A stretch of DNA of 64,000 nucleotides, taken from positions 71,449-135,448 of the forward strand of contig CAWIUN010000024.1 of the NCBI GenBank assembly GCA_963839285.1. The letters run 5' to 3'. Source of the DNA: DASSSQ01 sp963839285 (lineage in GTDB: Bacteria; Actinomycetota; Thermoleophilia; Gaiellales; Gaiellaceae). Under the pieces are notes generated by a model. It saw nothing but the letters and a program-made list of their open reading frames with translations. It searched no databases and had not been told where the DNA came from. Position numbers and translations under genes: made by a program. This document shows, in pieces, positions 1 to 8,719 of the stretch (position 1 is the first letter of the stretch; each line of letters starts with the position of its first letter).

Positions 1-74
1 GGGCCTGACGCTCACTATCCCCCCGCTCTCGGAGCCGGCGGCCGTCCCTCGGGTGTGCTCCGTCGAGCCTGCGC

Positions 75-1052
75 TCACGCGCCCTGCTTCTGCCGGATCA
101 GCTCCGTCAGCTTCGGCACGACCGCGTGCACGTCGCCGACGACGCCGAGGTCGGAGAACTCGAAGATCGGCGCGTTCGCGTCCTTGTTGATCGAGACGAT
201 CACGTTCGCGCCCTGCATGCCGACCTTGTGCTGGATCGCGCCGGAGATGCCGAGCGCGACGTAGAGCTTCGGCGCGACGGTCTTGCCCGTCTGCCCGACC
301 TGGGCCGCGTACGGGTACCAGCCGGCGTCGACGACCGCGCGGGTGGCCGCGACCGCGCCGCCGAGCGCCTTCGCCAGCTCCTCGGCGAGCGAGAAGTGCT
401 CCGGGGCGCCGAGGCCGCGGCCGCCGGCGACGATCACGTCCGCGTCCTCGATCGAGGGGCCGGTCTGCTCGGCGTGCGCCTGCTCGACCATCGTCGCCAG
501 CGTCGAGTGCTCCTCGAGCTCGACCGCGACCTCCTCCACCCGGGCGCTGCCGCCCGTCGAGCCCGCTCCCGACGGCACGGGGTCGAAGGTGCCCGAGCGG
601 ACGAGCGCCAGGCGCGGCGTCCCCTTCCAGGCGACCTCGACGACGACCGAGTCGGCCAGCGCCGCGCGCGTGCCGACGAGCTCGCCGTCCCGCTCGGCCA
701 GGTCGGAGAGGTCCCAGTTGAGCCCCGCGTCGAGCCGCGCGGCGAGCCCTGCGGCGACGTCGGCGGCGAGCACCGACTGGGCGAAGAGCACGTTCTCGAA
801 GCCCTGCTCGCGGACGAGGGCCGCGAGCACGTCGACGCGCGGCTGCGGCAGCGGCGCCTCGAGGCGCGCGTCCTCGGCGACGTGGACGGTGGCGGCGCCG
901 AACGTCCCGGCCTCGTCGGCGGCCGCCTTCACGTCGGCGCCGATCAGCACCCCGGCGACCTCGCCGCCGAGTTGGGCCGCCTTCGTGAGCACGCCGAGCG
1001 AGCCCTTCTGGATCTTGCCGTCGTGGTGCTCGAGGAAGACGAGGGTCTTCAC
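75..1052 (-). CDS. etfA: Electron transfer flavoprotein alpha subunit
   Basis: The 325-residue product is the FAD-binding subunit of ETF, which takes electrons from acyl-CoA dehydrogenases and passes them to the membrane quinone pool. The N-terminal half starts MKTLVFLEHHDGKI, typical of the family. The C-terminal FAD domain carries GGRGLG near residue 210, VGQTGKTVAPKLY near 255, and GISGAIQHKVGM, followed by NKDANAPIFEFSDLG. It is full length and unbroken. Its ATG overlaps the stop of the upstream etfB by 4 bases, so the two are co-translated in the order etfB-etfA. It is a natural electron acceptor for the acyl-CoA dehydrogenase near 28 kb. Confidence 0.96.
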   Translation of the reverse strand: MKTLVFLEHHDGKIQKGSLGVLTKAAQLGGEVAGVLIGADVKAAADEAGTFGAATVHVAEDARLEAPLPQPRVDVLAALVREQGFENVLFAQSVLAADVAAGLAARLDAGLNWDLSDLAERDGELVGTRAALADSVVVEVAWKGTPRLALVRSGTFDPVPSGAGSTGGSARVEEVAVELEEHSTLATMVEQAHAEQTGPSIEDADVIVAGGRGLGAPEHFSLAEELAKALGGAVAATRAVVDAGWYPYAAQVGQTGKTVAPKLYVALGISGAIQHKVGMQGANVIVSINKDANAPIFEFSDLGVVGDVHAVVPKLTELIRQKQGA

Positions 1053-1828
1053 AGCAGCCGCTTCTCCTCGAGGTAGGCGAGGATCTGCTCGGCCGCGGAG
1101 CCGTCGTCGTCGATCTTGCGGGACTCGCCGCGCGGCGGCGGGTCGCCCAGGGAGCGCACCTCGGTCTTCGAGCCGCCCTCGCCGACGCGACCCGCGTCGA
1201 CGCCGGCGTCGACGAGCGAGAGCTGCTCCTGCGGCTTGCGCTTCGCGCCCATGATCCCCTTCAGGGACGGGTAGCGCGGCTCGTTGATCGCGTCGGAGAC
1301 GGCGATCACGGCCGGCAGCGGCGCCTCGATCGTGTCGTAGCCGAACTCGGTCTGGCGCTTGCCGCGGACGCTGCCGCCGTCCACGGTCAGCTCGGCGACC
1401 TGCGAGATCAGCGGGCGGCGCAGCCGCTCGGCGACCGCGGCCCAGAGGACGGCGCCGTCGGAGTCGGAGGCCTGCTGGCCGAAGAAGACGAGGTCGGCGC
1501 CCTCGCGCTCGAGCACGGCGGCGAGGGCGTAGCTCGTGGCGACGAGGTCGGAGCCCGCAGCGCCCTCGTCGGAGACGAGCACGGCGCGGTCGGCGCCCAT
1601 CGCGAGCCCCTTCCGGAGCGCGTCGAGCGCCTTCTCCGGCCCGAGCGAGACGAGCACGACCTCGCCGTCGCCGGCCGCCTCCTTCAGCTTCAGCGCCTCC
1701 TCGACCGCGTTCGCGTCGAAGGCGTTCAGCGCCCCCTCGCCGGAGCGGTCGAGCCGCTTCGAGGCCGGGTCGATCCGCCGTGCGGCGGCGGCGTCCGGGA
1801 CCTGCTTGACGCAGACGGCGATCTTCAT
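1049..1828 (-). CDS. etfB: Electron transfer flavoprotein beta subunit
   Basis: The 259-residue product begins MKIAVCVKQVPD, the standard EtfB N-terminus. An in-frame start 54 bases further upstream would add residues not seen in the family, so I chose 1828. The AMP-binding region is visible as LAMGADRAVLVSD near residue 90 and LVFFGQQASDSD near 120, and the signature KRQTEFGYDTIEAPLPAVIAV follows near 165. It forms the AMP-binding half of the ETF heterodimer with the adjacent etfA, whose start it overlaps by 4 bases. The promoter should lie in the 120-bp divergent gap shared with the M23 peptidase gene. Confidence 0.95.
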   Translation of the reverse strand: MKIAVCVKQVPDAAAARRIDPASKRLDRSGEGALNAFDANAVEEALKLKEAAGDGEVVLVSLGPEKALDALRKGLAMGADRAVLVSDEGAAGSDLVATSYALAAVLEREGADLVFFGQQASDSDGAVLWAAVAERLRRPLISQVAELTVDGGSVRGKRQTEFGYDTIEAPLPAVIAVSDAINEPRYPSLKGIMGAKRKPQEQLSLVDAGVDAGRVGEGGSKTEVRSLGDPPPRGESRKIDDDGSAAEQILAYLEEKRLL

Positions 1829-1950
1829 CGCGGCCACTCTAACGCGGCGGTCAGGCACGGGCGAGCTTGCACCGAACGGCACGAAAGGCGCTGGCCGCGC
1901 GCCCCGGCCGCTGCTAGGGTGCGGCCCTTCGAGCGCGAACCGGAGCCTCC

Positions 1951-2842
1951 ATGCAACGCCACCGGACGACAGCCCGAGGGGTGATCCTCCTCCTTGCCAC
2001 CTGCGGCGTCGCCGCCCTCGCGGCGAGCGCCGGGGCGCGTCCGCAGGCCCGGACGCCGATCGTCTTCCCGATCCTCGGCCCGGTCGCCTACGGCGACGAC
2101 TTCGGCGACCCGCGCGGACAGGGGCGCCACGAGGGCAACGACATCCTGGCGCCGCGGAAGGCGCTCGCGCTCGCCGCGGAGGCGGGCACGGTCTCGTTCT
2201 GGACGACGAGCGCGAACGCCGGCTGCATGCTCTACCTGCACGGCGACAGCGGCACGACCTACTACTACATCCACCTCAACAACGACCTCGGCACCGGCAA
2301 CGACAACAAGGGCACCTGCGTCGCCGGCACCGCCTACGCGCCGGGCCTCGCGGAGGGCGACCGCGTCGAGGCCGGCGAGCCGGTCGGCTTCGTCGGCGAC
2401 TCGGGCGACGCGAACGGGATCCACCCGCACCTCCACTTCGAGGTCCACCCGAAGGGCGGCAAGGCGGTCGACCCGTTCCCGTACCTGAGGAAGGCGCGGC
2501 CGCTGCTCTTCTGGGAGCCGGACGAGCAGCCCTACTCGCTCGTGCTCGACGGCACGGTCACGGCCGTCGGCGAGGAGACGCTGACGCTGCGGCTGACGCG
2601 GCTCCGCGAGTGGCCGTCGCACCAGCACCAGACGAAGCTCGGGCGGACGCTGACGGTGGCGCTGCCGGAGGGCACGCCCGTCGCGCCGGCGCCCGCCGCG
2701 CAGGTGAAGGCGCGCGCGACGGCGTCGGCCGCGGTCGGCGACGTCGTGCGCCTCTGGACGGGCCGCGCGATCGCGGACGCGACGGCGCGCGTCGGGCGCG
2801 GACGGCGCGATCGCGGTCTCCCGCGTGCTCGTCGTCCGCTAG
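1951..2842 (+). CDS. Secreted M23-family (LytM-like) metallopeptidase, frame-shifted near its end
   Basis: The N-terminus has basic residues, then a hydrophobic stretch (VILLLATCGVAALAASAGA) that looks like a signal peptide. The LytM core follows: the HEGNDI zinc motif at about residue 57, and HPHLHFEV at about residue 160 supplying the HxH pair. This family cleaves peptidoglycan cross-links or acts as an amidase activator outside the membrane. A C-terminal beta-rich extension of about 100 residues follows. One base shift near 2795 is needed. After it the frame reads GAIAVSRVLVVR and stops at 2842, whereas the unshifted frame runs into non-protein-like arginine-rich sequence. A TAGGGT element about 35 bases upstream could be the -10 box. 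Confidence 0.85.
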
Positions 2843-3039
2843 CCCTGCTCGGCGACGGCCTGGCGCAGGGTCTTGACGACGTAGACGACCGAGATCGCGA
2901 AGAGCGCGAGCCCGATCGCCGCCCGCACGTGCCGCTCGCTCGGCGGCGTCCGGTCCGCGACCGGCGGCGTGACGACGTCGGCGACCTTCTTGCGCCAGCC
3001 GCTCGAGACGGCGGCGTGTCCCAGCTCGGTGATCGGCAT
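2839..3039 (-). CDS. Small single-pass membrane protein
   Basis: The 66-residue product has one convincing hydrophobic helix (AAIGLALFAISVVYVV, about residues 40-55) near the C-terminus, with the preceding part soluble and slightly basic. A GAGGAG ribosome binding site sits correctly before the ATG, which is the main reason to call it. It converges on the M23 peptidase gene and overlaps its stop by about 4 bases. I do not recognise the family. Function unknown. Confidence 0.6.
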   Translation of the reverse strand: MPITELGHAAVSSGWRKKVADVVTPPVADRTPPSERHVRAAIGLALFAISVVYVVKTLRQAVAEQG

Positions 3040-3095
3040 GGGTTCTCCTCGCCCGCCGGCCCCGACGCGAAACGCGCGGAGGCGGCCCGCGGGGC

Positions 3096-3494
3096 TCAGG
3101 CGGCGACGCGGGCGCGCAGGAAGTCGACGATCTCGCTCGTCGGCGCGCCCGGCGTGAAGATCTCGGCGACGCCACGGGCCTTCAGCTCGACGACGTCCTC
3201 GCTCGGGATCGTGCCGCCGACGACCACGACCACGTCCTCGGCGCCCGCCTCGCGCAGGAGCTCGAGGATCCGCGGCACGAGCGTCATGTGCGCGCCCGAG
3301 AGGATCGAGATGCCGACGGCGTCCGCGTCCTCCTGGATCGCCGTCTCGACGATCTGCTCCGGCGTCTGGTGCAGGCCGGTGTAGATCACCTCCATGCCTG
3401 CGTCGCGTAGCGCACGTGCGATGATCTTGGCGCCGCGGTCGTGACCGTCGAGGCCGGGCTTCGCGATCACCACTCGAATCGTCTGACCCGCCAC
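3096..3494 (-). CDS. B12-binding small subunit of an acyl-CoA mutase
   Basis: The 132-residue product is a free-standing cobalamin-binding domain. It shows the DGHDRG motif at about residue 17, whose His is the lower cobalt ligand, then SILSG near 65 and VVGGTIP near 95. Its length matches IcmB-type or archaeal MCM small subunits, which pair with a catalytic subunit lacking this domain. The large subunit at 5614-7278 is exactly such a protein. I chose the GTG at 3494, which gives VAGQTIRVVIAKPG. The gene is divergent from the metallo-hydrolase at 3516 with only about 21 bp between starts, so both messages may be nearly leaderless. Confidence 0.9.
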   Translation of the reverse strand: MAGQTIRVVIAKPGLDGHDRGAKIIARALRDAGMEVIYTGLHQTPEQIVETAIQEDADAVGISILSGAHMTLVPRILELLREAGAEDVVVVVGGTIPSEDVVELKARGVAEIFTPGAPTSEIVDFLRARVAA

Positions 3495-3515
3495 GATCGG
3501 CCAGGATACAGGGAC

Positions 3516-4241
3516 GTGAAACTCACCGTGATCGGGTGCTCGCCCGCCTGGCCCAATCCGGGCGGGGCCCAGTCGGGCTACCTCGTCGAGGGCGACGGGC
3601 GGCTGCTGCTCGACTGCGGCCCGGGCGTGCTGGCGAAGCTGCGCGAGCTCGACGGCGGCTGGCCGCGCGTCGACGCGATCGTGATCACGCACTGGCACCT
3701 CGACCACTGGGGCGACCTCGTGCCCTGGGTCTGGGGCGCGATCGCGGGGCCCGCCCGGGAGCTGACGCGGCCCGAGCTCTGGCTGCCGCCGGGCGGCGAG
3801 GAGCAGCTGCGCGACTTCGGCGCCAGGCTCGGCTGGGAGTCGATGTGGGGGCAGGCGTTCACGCTGCGGGAGTACGAAGAGGAGGAGCCGTTCACGGCCG
3901 CCGGGCTGCAGGTCGCGGCGCTGCGCCTCCCGCACTACACCCTCCGCACCTACGGCCTGCGGGTCTCGAACGGCGACCGGCTGCTCGCCTACTCGGGCGA
4001 CTCGGGGCCGAGCGAGCGGCTCGCCGAGCTCGCCGACGGCGCCGACCTCTTCGTCTGCGAGGCGACGCTCGCCCGCGGCGACCTCGACGGCGAGCCGCGC
4101 GGCCACCTGGCGGCGGACGAGGCCGTCGCGTCGTTCTCGGACTCCGGCGCGCGGCGGCTGCTCCTGACCCACCGCCCGTCCGAGCTGCCGCTCGACGACG
4201 GGCTCGAGCAGGCCCACGACGGGCTCGTGCTCGAGGTCTAG
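3516..4241 (+). CDS. MBL-fold metallo-hydrolase
   Basis: The 241-residue metallo-beta-lactamase-fold protein starts VKLTVIGCSPAWPNPGGAQS. It contains the zinc motif HWHLDHWGDL (HxHxDH, about residues 59-64), a later GDSG near 162, and a terminal LTHRPSEL whose His could be the last zinc ligand. The layout resembles the RNase Z/ElaC-like and phosphodiesterase-type branch, but the substrate cannot be told from sequence. The GTG at 3516 is the start that removes a non-conserved leader. It interrupts the minus-strand run that carries the two mutase subunits, and its stop overlaps the end of the convergent gene at 4238. Confidence 0.85.
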   Translation: MKLTVIGCSPAWPNPGGAQSGYLVEGDGRLLLDCGPGVLAKLRELDGGWPRVDAIVITHWHLDHWGDLVPWVWGAIAGPARELTRPELWLPPGGEEQLRDFGARLGWESMWGQAFTLREYEEEEPFTAAGLQVAALRLPHYTLRTYGLRVSNGDRLLAYSGDSGPSERLAELADGADLFVCEATLARGDLDGEPRGHLAADEAVASFSDSGARRLLLTHRPSELPLDDGLEQAHDGLVLEV

Positions 4242-4987
4242 CGCCGCGGCGGCAGGCCCCGCTCGGCCCGGTACTCCCGCTCGAACCTGCGGTGCAGGAG
4301 CCACGAGCGGACGGCGAGCGAGAGCGGGATCAGGAGCACGAGCGCGAGCACGCCGACGGGCAGCGCCAGCCACCACATCGCGAGCGGCGCCGAGACCTTC
4401 GCGGCCTCGTTCGCCTGCTCCTGCGCGGCGATCTCGACGTCGTTGCCCGGCCCCGAGATGCCGAGCGGCGCCCAGGCGGCGACGCGCCAGGCCCTCCCGG
4501 CGCGCGGGCGGGTCAGCTCGATCGTGAAGGTCTTCCCGACCACCGACGAGGTGCCCGGCTTGGCGACGAGCGAGATCTGGAAGGCGACGTCGTTCTCGTA
4601 CGAGTAGGCGACGTCCCACTGGGCGACCCCGACCGCCGGGAACGGCACGACGGGGATGTCGCCGGTCAGCCACTCGCGCCGGCTCATGCCCTGGCGCAGC
4701 TCCGGCCCCGCGAGCGCCCAGGCCTCGTCGAGGTGCTTGCGGGCGACCGCGGTGCGGACGAAGTGGAGCGAGGTGTCGAGCAGCCGCTGCCGCTCTGCGG
4801 AGGTCAGCCGCGCCAGCTTCGGCTCGCGGTAGACCCAGACCTTCGCGTTCGTGAACCGCTCGGGCTCGGGCTTCGCCGTGTTCCCGATCAGGGCGACGGT
4901 GACGGCGACGCCCGTCCCGGCCGCGACCAGGCTGCCGACCCAGAGGAGCCGGCGGCGGAAGCGGTGCGAGGCGAGGCGCGCGCGCAT
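4238..4987 (-). CDS. Membrane-anchored protein, paralog of the neighbour at 5011
   Basis: The 249-residue product has an N-terminal transmembrane helix (WVGSLVAAGTGVAVTVALIG), an extracytoplasmic domain, and a C-terminal helix (MWWLALPVGVLALVLLIPLSL) ending in a basic tail. The central domain shares a clear pattern with the next gene: FV.TAVARK.L..A..LAGP...QG.S..EWLTG.I.VVP.P. The two are therefore tandem duplicates of one family, and this copy has an extra C-terminal helix. I do not recognise an enzyme or binding motif. It follows the paralog by about 23 bases on the same strand, so the two are likely co-transcribed. Confidence 0.8.
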   Translation of the reverse strand: MRARLASHRFRRRLLWVGSLVAAGTGVAVTVALIGNTAKPEPERFTNAKVWVYREPKLARLTSAERQRLLDTSLHFVRTAVARKHLDEAWALAGPELRQGMSRREWLTGDIPVVPFPAVGVAQWDVAYSYENDVAFQISLVAKPGTSSVVGKTFTIELTRPRAGRAWRVAAWAPLGISGPGNDVEIAAQEQANEAAKVSAPLAMWWLALPVGVLALVLLIPLSLAVRSWLLHRRFEREYRAERGLPPRR

Positions 4988-5010
4988 GACGCCCTCCTAG
5001 CTGTCGACGT

Positions 5011-5577
5011 CTAGCAGTTGATGTCGCCGCACGGGACCGGTGGCTCGCCCTTCGGCACCCACGAGTTCACGACCCAGTGCTTGGGATTCCCGACCCGCTC
5101 CAGCGTCATGTAGAAGAGCTGCGCCTTCACCTTGGCGCCCTTCTTCGGCAGCAGCGCCACCTCGACCAACGCCTCGTTCGGATAGGAGTAGTCGACCTTC
5201 ATCGGGGCGATGTCGAGCTGGTCGAGCGGGTACGGCACGACCGCGATGTTGCCGGTCAGCCACTCCTTCAGCGACTGGCCCTGCTTGATGTCCGGGCCCG
5301 CGAGCGGATAGGCCCTGGCGAGGTCCTTCCGCGCGACGGCGGTCTGGACGAAGAGCTTCGCGACCGCCTGCGCCTTCGGGTCGAGCTTGACCGTCTTCGG
5401 CACCTTCGAGACGTCCTTGACCGGCGACGTCTGCGCCGGCACGGCGTCCTTCGAGCTGCCGCCGCCGAGCCGGGTCGCCGCGAACGCGACGATCCCCGCC
5501 ACGAGCACGACGAACGCGCCGACCAGCAGACGGCGCTGGAAGCGGGGCGACTGGAGGCTGGACGCGAGCGAGCTCAT
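5011..5577 (-). CDS. Membrane-anchored protein, paralog of the neighbour at 4238
   Basis: The 188-residue product has an N-terminal transmembrane helix (LLVGAFVVLVAGIVAFAATR, about residues 17-36), a Ser/Lys/Pro-rich linker, and an extracytoplasmic domain with AVAKLFVQTAVARK and EWLTGNIAVVPYP, matching the neighbouring paralog. It ends PVPCGDINC, giving two cysteines at the extreme C-terminus that the paralog lacks. It has no second membrane helix. It lies directly downstream of the mutase large subunit gene (about 36 bases) and could be part of its transcript. The function is unknown. The shape resembles NTF2-like anchored domains, but that is only a guess. Confidence 0.8.
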   Translation of the reverse strand: MSSLASSLQSPRFQRRLLVGAFVVLVAGIVAFAATRLGGGSSKDAVPAQTSPVKDVSKVPKTVKLDPKAQAVAKLFVQTAVARKDLARAYPLAGPDIKQGQSLKEWLTGNIAVVPYPLDQLDIAPMKVDYSYPNEALVEVALLPKKGAKVKAQLFYMTLERVGNPKHWVVNSWVPKGEPPVPCGDINC

Positions 5578-5613
5578 CGGTGCAACAGAGTAGACGAGCT
5601 TTTCGGCGTCCGG

Positions 5614-7278
<1,665 letters not shown>

Positions 7279-7336
7279 CGGACGCATTGTTCCAGACGAC
7301 TCACGAAGACAGGCCTTCGTGCCGAAGACACGAGGG

Positions 7337-8522
7337 ATGCGCAGGCTGACAGCGCTCGCCGTGCTCGCCTCGCTCTGTGTCGCCGCGACGGCCGGGGCGG
7401 CCACCGGCCTGCCGGTCCCGCAGCTCCTGCGGGTCGCCTCCTCCCTCTCCGGCCTGCACGTCCACGCCCGGCCGAAGGTCGTCGTCGTCGGCAAGGCGGC
7501 CCTGCGGAGGAAGGCGCTCGCGCTCGCCGACCGCGACTACCCGGCCCCGGCGCAGGCCTACGACGAGCGTCTCTACCGCGCGCTCGGGCTGCTCGGGCCG
7601 GCCGAGCCGCTCCGGCCCGCGCTCGTCGGGTCGGAGACCTCGAACCTCGTCGGCGCCTACGACCCGGCCAGGCGGACGGTGTACGTCGCGAGCGGGAAGA
7701 CGGCGCGCACGGCCGCCGTCCAGGAGCTCGTGCACGCTCTCCAGGACCAGTCGTTCTCGACCCGGAAGGCCTTCGACGTCCGCCGTCGCGGCCGCGACGC
7801 CGCCTTCGCCGCCGCCGCCGCCGACGAGGGCGCCGCGCAGCTCTTCGTCCGCTCGCTGCCGAGCTCGGCGCTCGTCCGGCGCTCGACGCAGGCCGCGGCC
7901 GGGAGCCCGATCCGGCGGTTCCTCGCGCTCGAGCGCGGGTTCGGCGGCTCGACAGGGCTCCGCTTCGCCGCCGACCTGAACGACGTCGGCGGCCACGCGG
8001 CCGTCGTCGACGCCCTCCGGCACCTGCCGACGACGACCGCCCAGATCTTCCATCTCGACGCCCACCTCGAGCGCCGCGGGCCGCTGCCGGTCGAGCTCGC
8101 CGGCGAGCGCCGCCGGCTGGCAGCTCGCCCACGAAGACACGTTCGGCGAGCTCGACGTCCGGGCGCTGCTCGCGATCTTCGAGGTGCCGCGGCTGAACGT
8201 CGTCGGCGACGGCTGGGGCGCCGGCCTCTCGGGCGAGTACATGGACGCCGCGGGGCGCCGCGCCGTCGTGCTGCGGCTCGACTGGCTGACCGACCTCGAC
8301 GCGGCCGAGTGGGCCGAGGCGGTCTCCACCTACGTCAACGAGGCCTTCGACGCGGACACGCCGGGCCCGCCGGCGCCGACCGCCTGCGCCGCCGACACCT
8401 GCTGGGCCGTCGGCGACCGTGGCATCGGCTTCGCGCGCGACGGCTCCCGCACCGTGCTGACGCTGCTGCCGGGCGGCGACGCCGCCTCCGCCGGCACGCT
8501 CGCGGCGTCGCTCCTCTCCTGA
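7337..8522 (+). CDS. Secreted protein with a degenerate zinc-peptidase motif, one frame shift
   Basis: A signal peptide (MRRLTALAVLASLCVAATAGAA) opens a protein of about 395 residues. Near residue 133 it carries QELVHALQDQ. In related secreted proteins this position reads HELxHALQDQ, an HExxH zinc-peptidase motif; here the first His is Gln (codon CAG), so catalytic zinc binding is doubtful. A base shift near 8110 joins the first part to the continuation WQLAHEDTFGELDVRALLAIF, which runs to the stop at 8522. The start is divergent from the mutase gene. A 6-bp inverted repeat (ACGAAG/CTTCGT) lies at 7303-7320 just upstream. It precedes the giant repeat protein on the same strand by about 200 bp. 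Confidence 0.7.
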
Positions 8523-8719
8523 GCCGCGGCGCAACGCCGCTACACCTCGACCTCGACTCGAGCCTGAGCCGATAGCAGCGGCCACGTGCAGAGGCGGGCG
8601 ACGGGCGTCCCTCGATCGAGGGACTGCCGCTTCCCTCCGGGGAGGGATTCGGCGGCTTCCTACCGGTTTCGGCAGGGAAACCGCTACAGCGCCCGGGTGA
8701 GGCGCCGATACCGGAACCG
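8523..8719 (+). promoter_or_regulatory. Hairpin-rich leader upstream of the giant repeat protein
   Basis: This 197-bp gap has no gene. It holds several inverted repeats in a row: CCCTCGATCGAGGG near 8611, TCCCTCC/GGAGGGA near 8633, CGGTTTC/GAAACCG near 8665, and GCGCC/GGCGC near 8690. That many stems before one very long gene suggests a structured 5' leader or attenuator. I compared it by eye with c-di-GMP-I, c-di-AMP (ydaO) and cobalamin riboswitch cores and could not match any. Confidence 0.35.

Noticed and set aside
126..1254. Long plus-strand open frames over etfA and etfB
   Set aside because: They are shadows of the well-supported minus-strand ETF genes; the translations are Arg/Ala/Ser-rich without domains, as expected in very GC-rich DNA.
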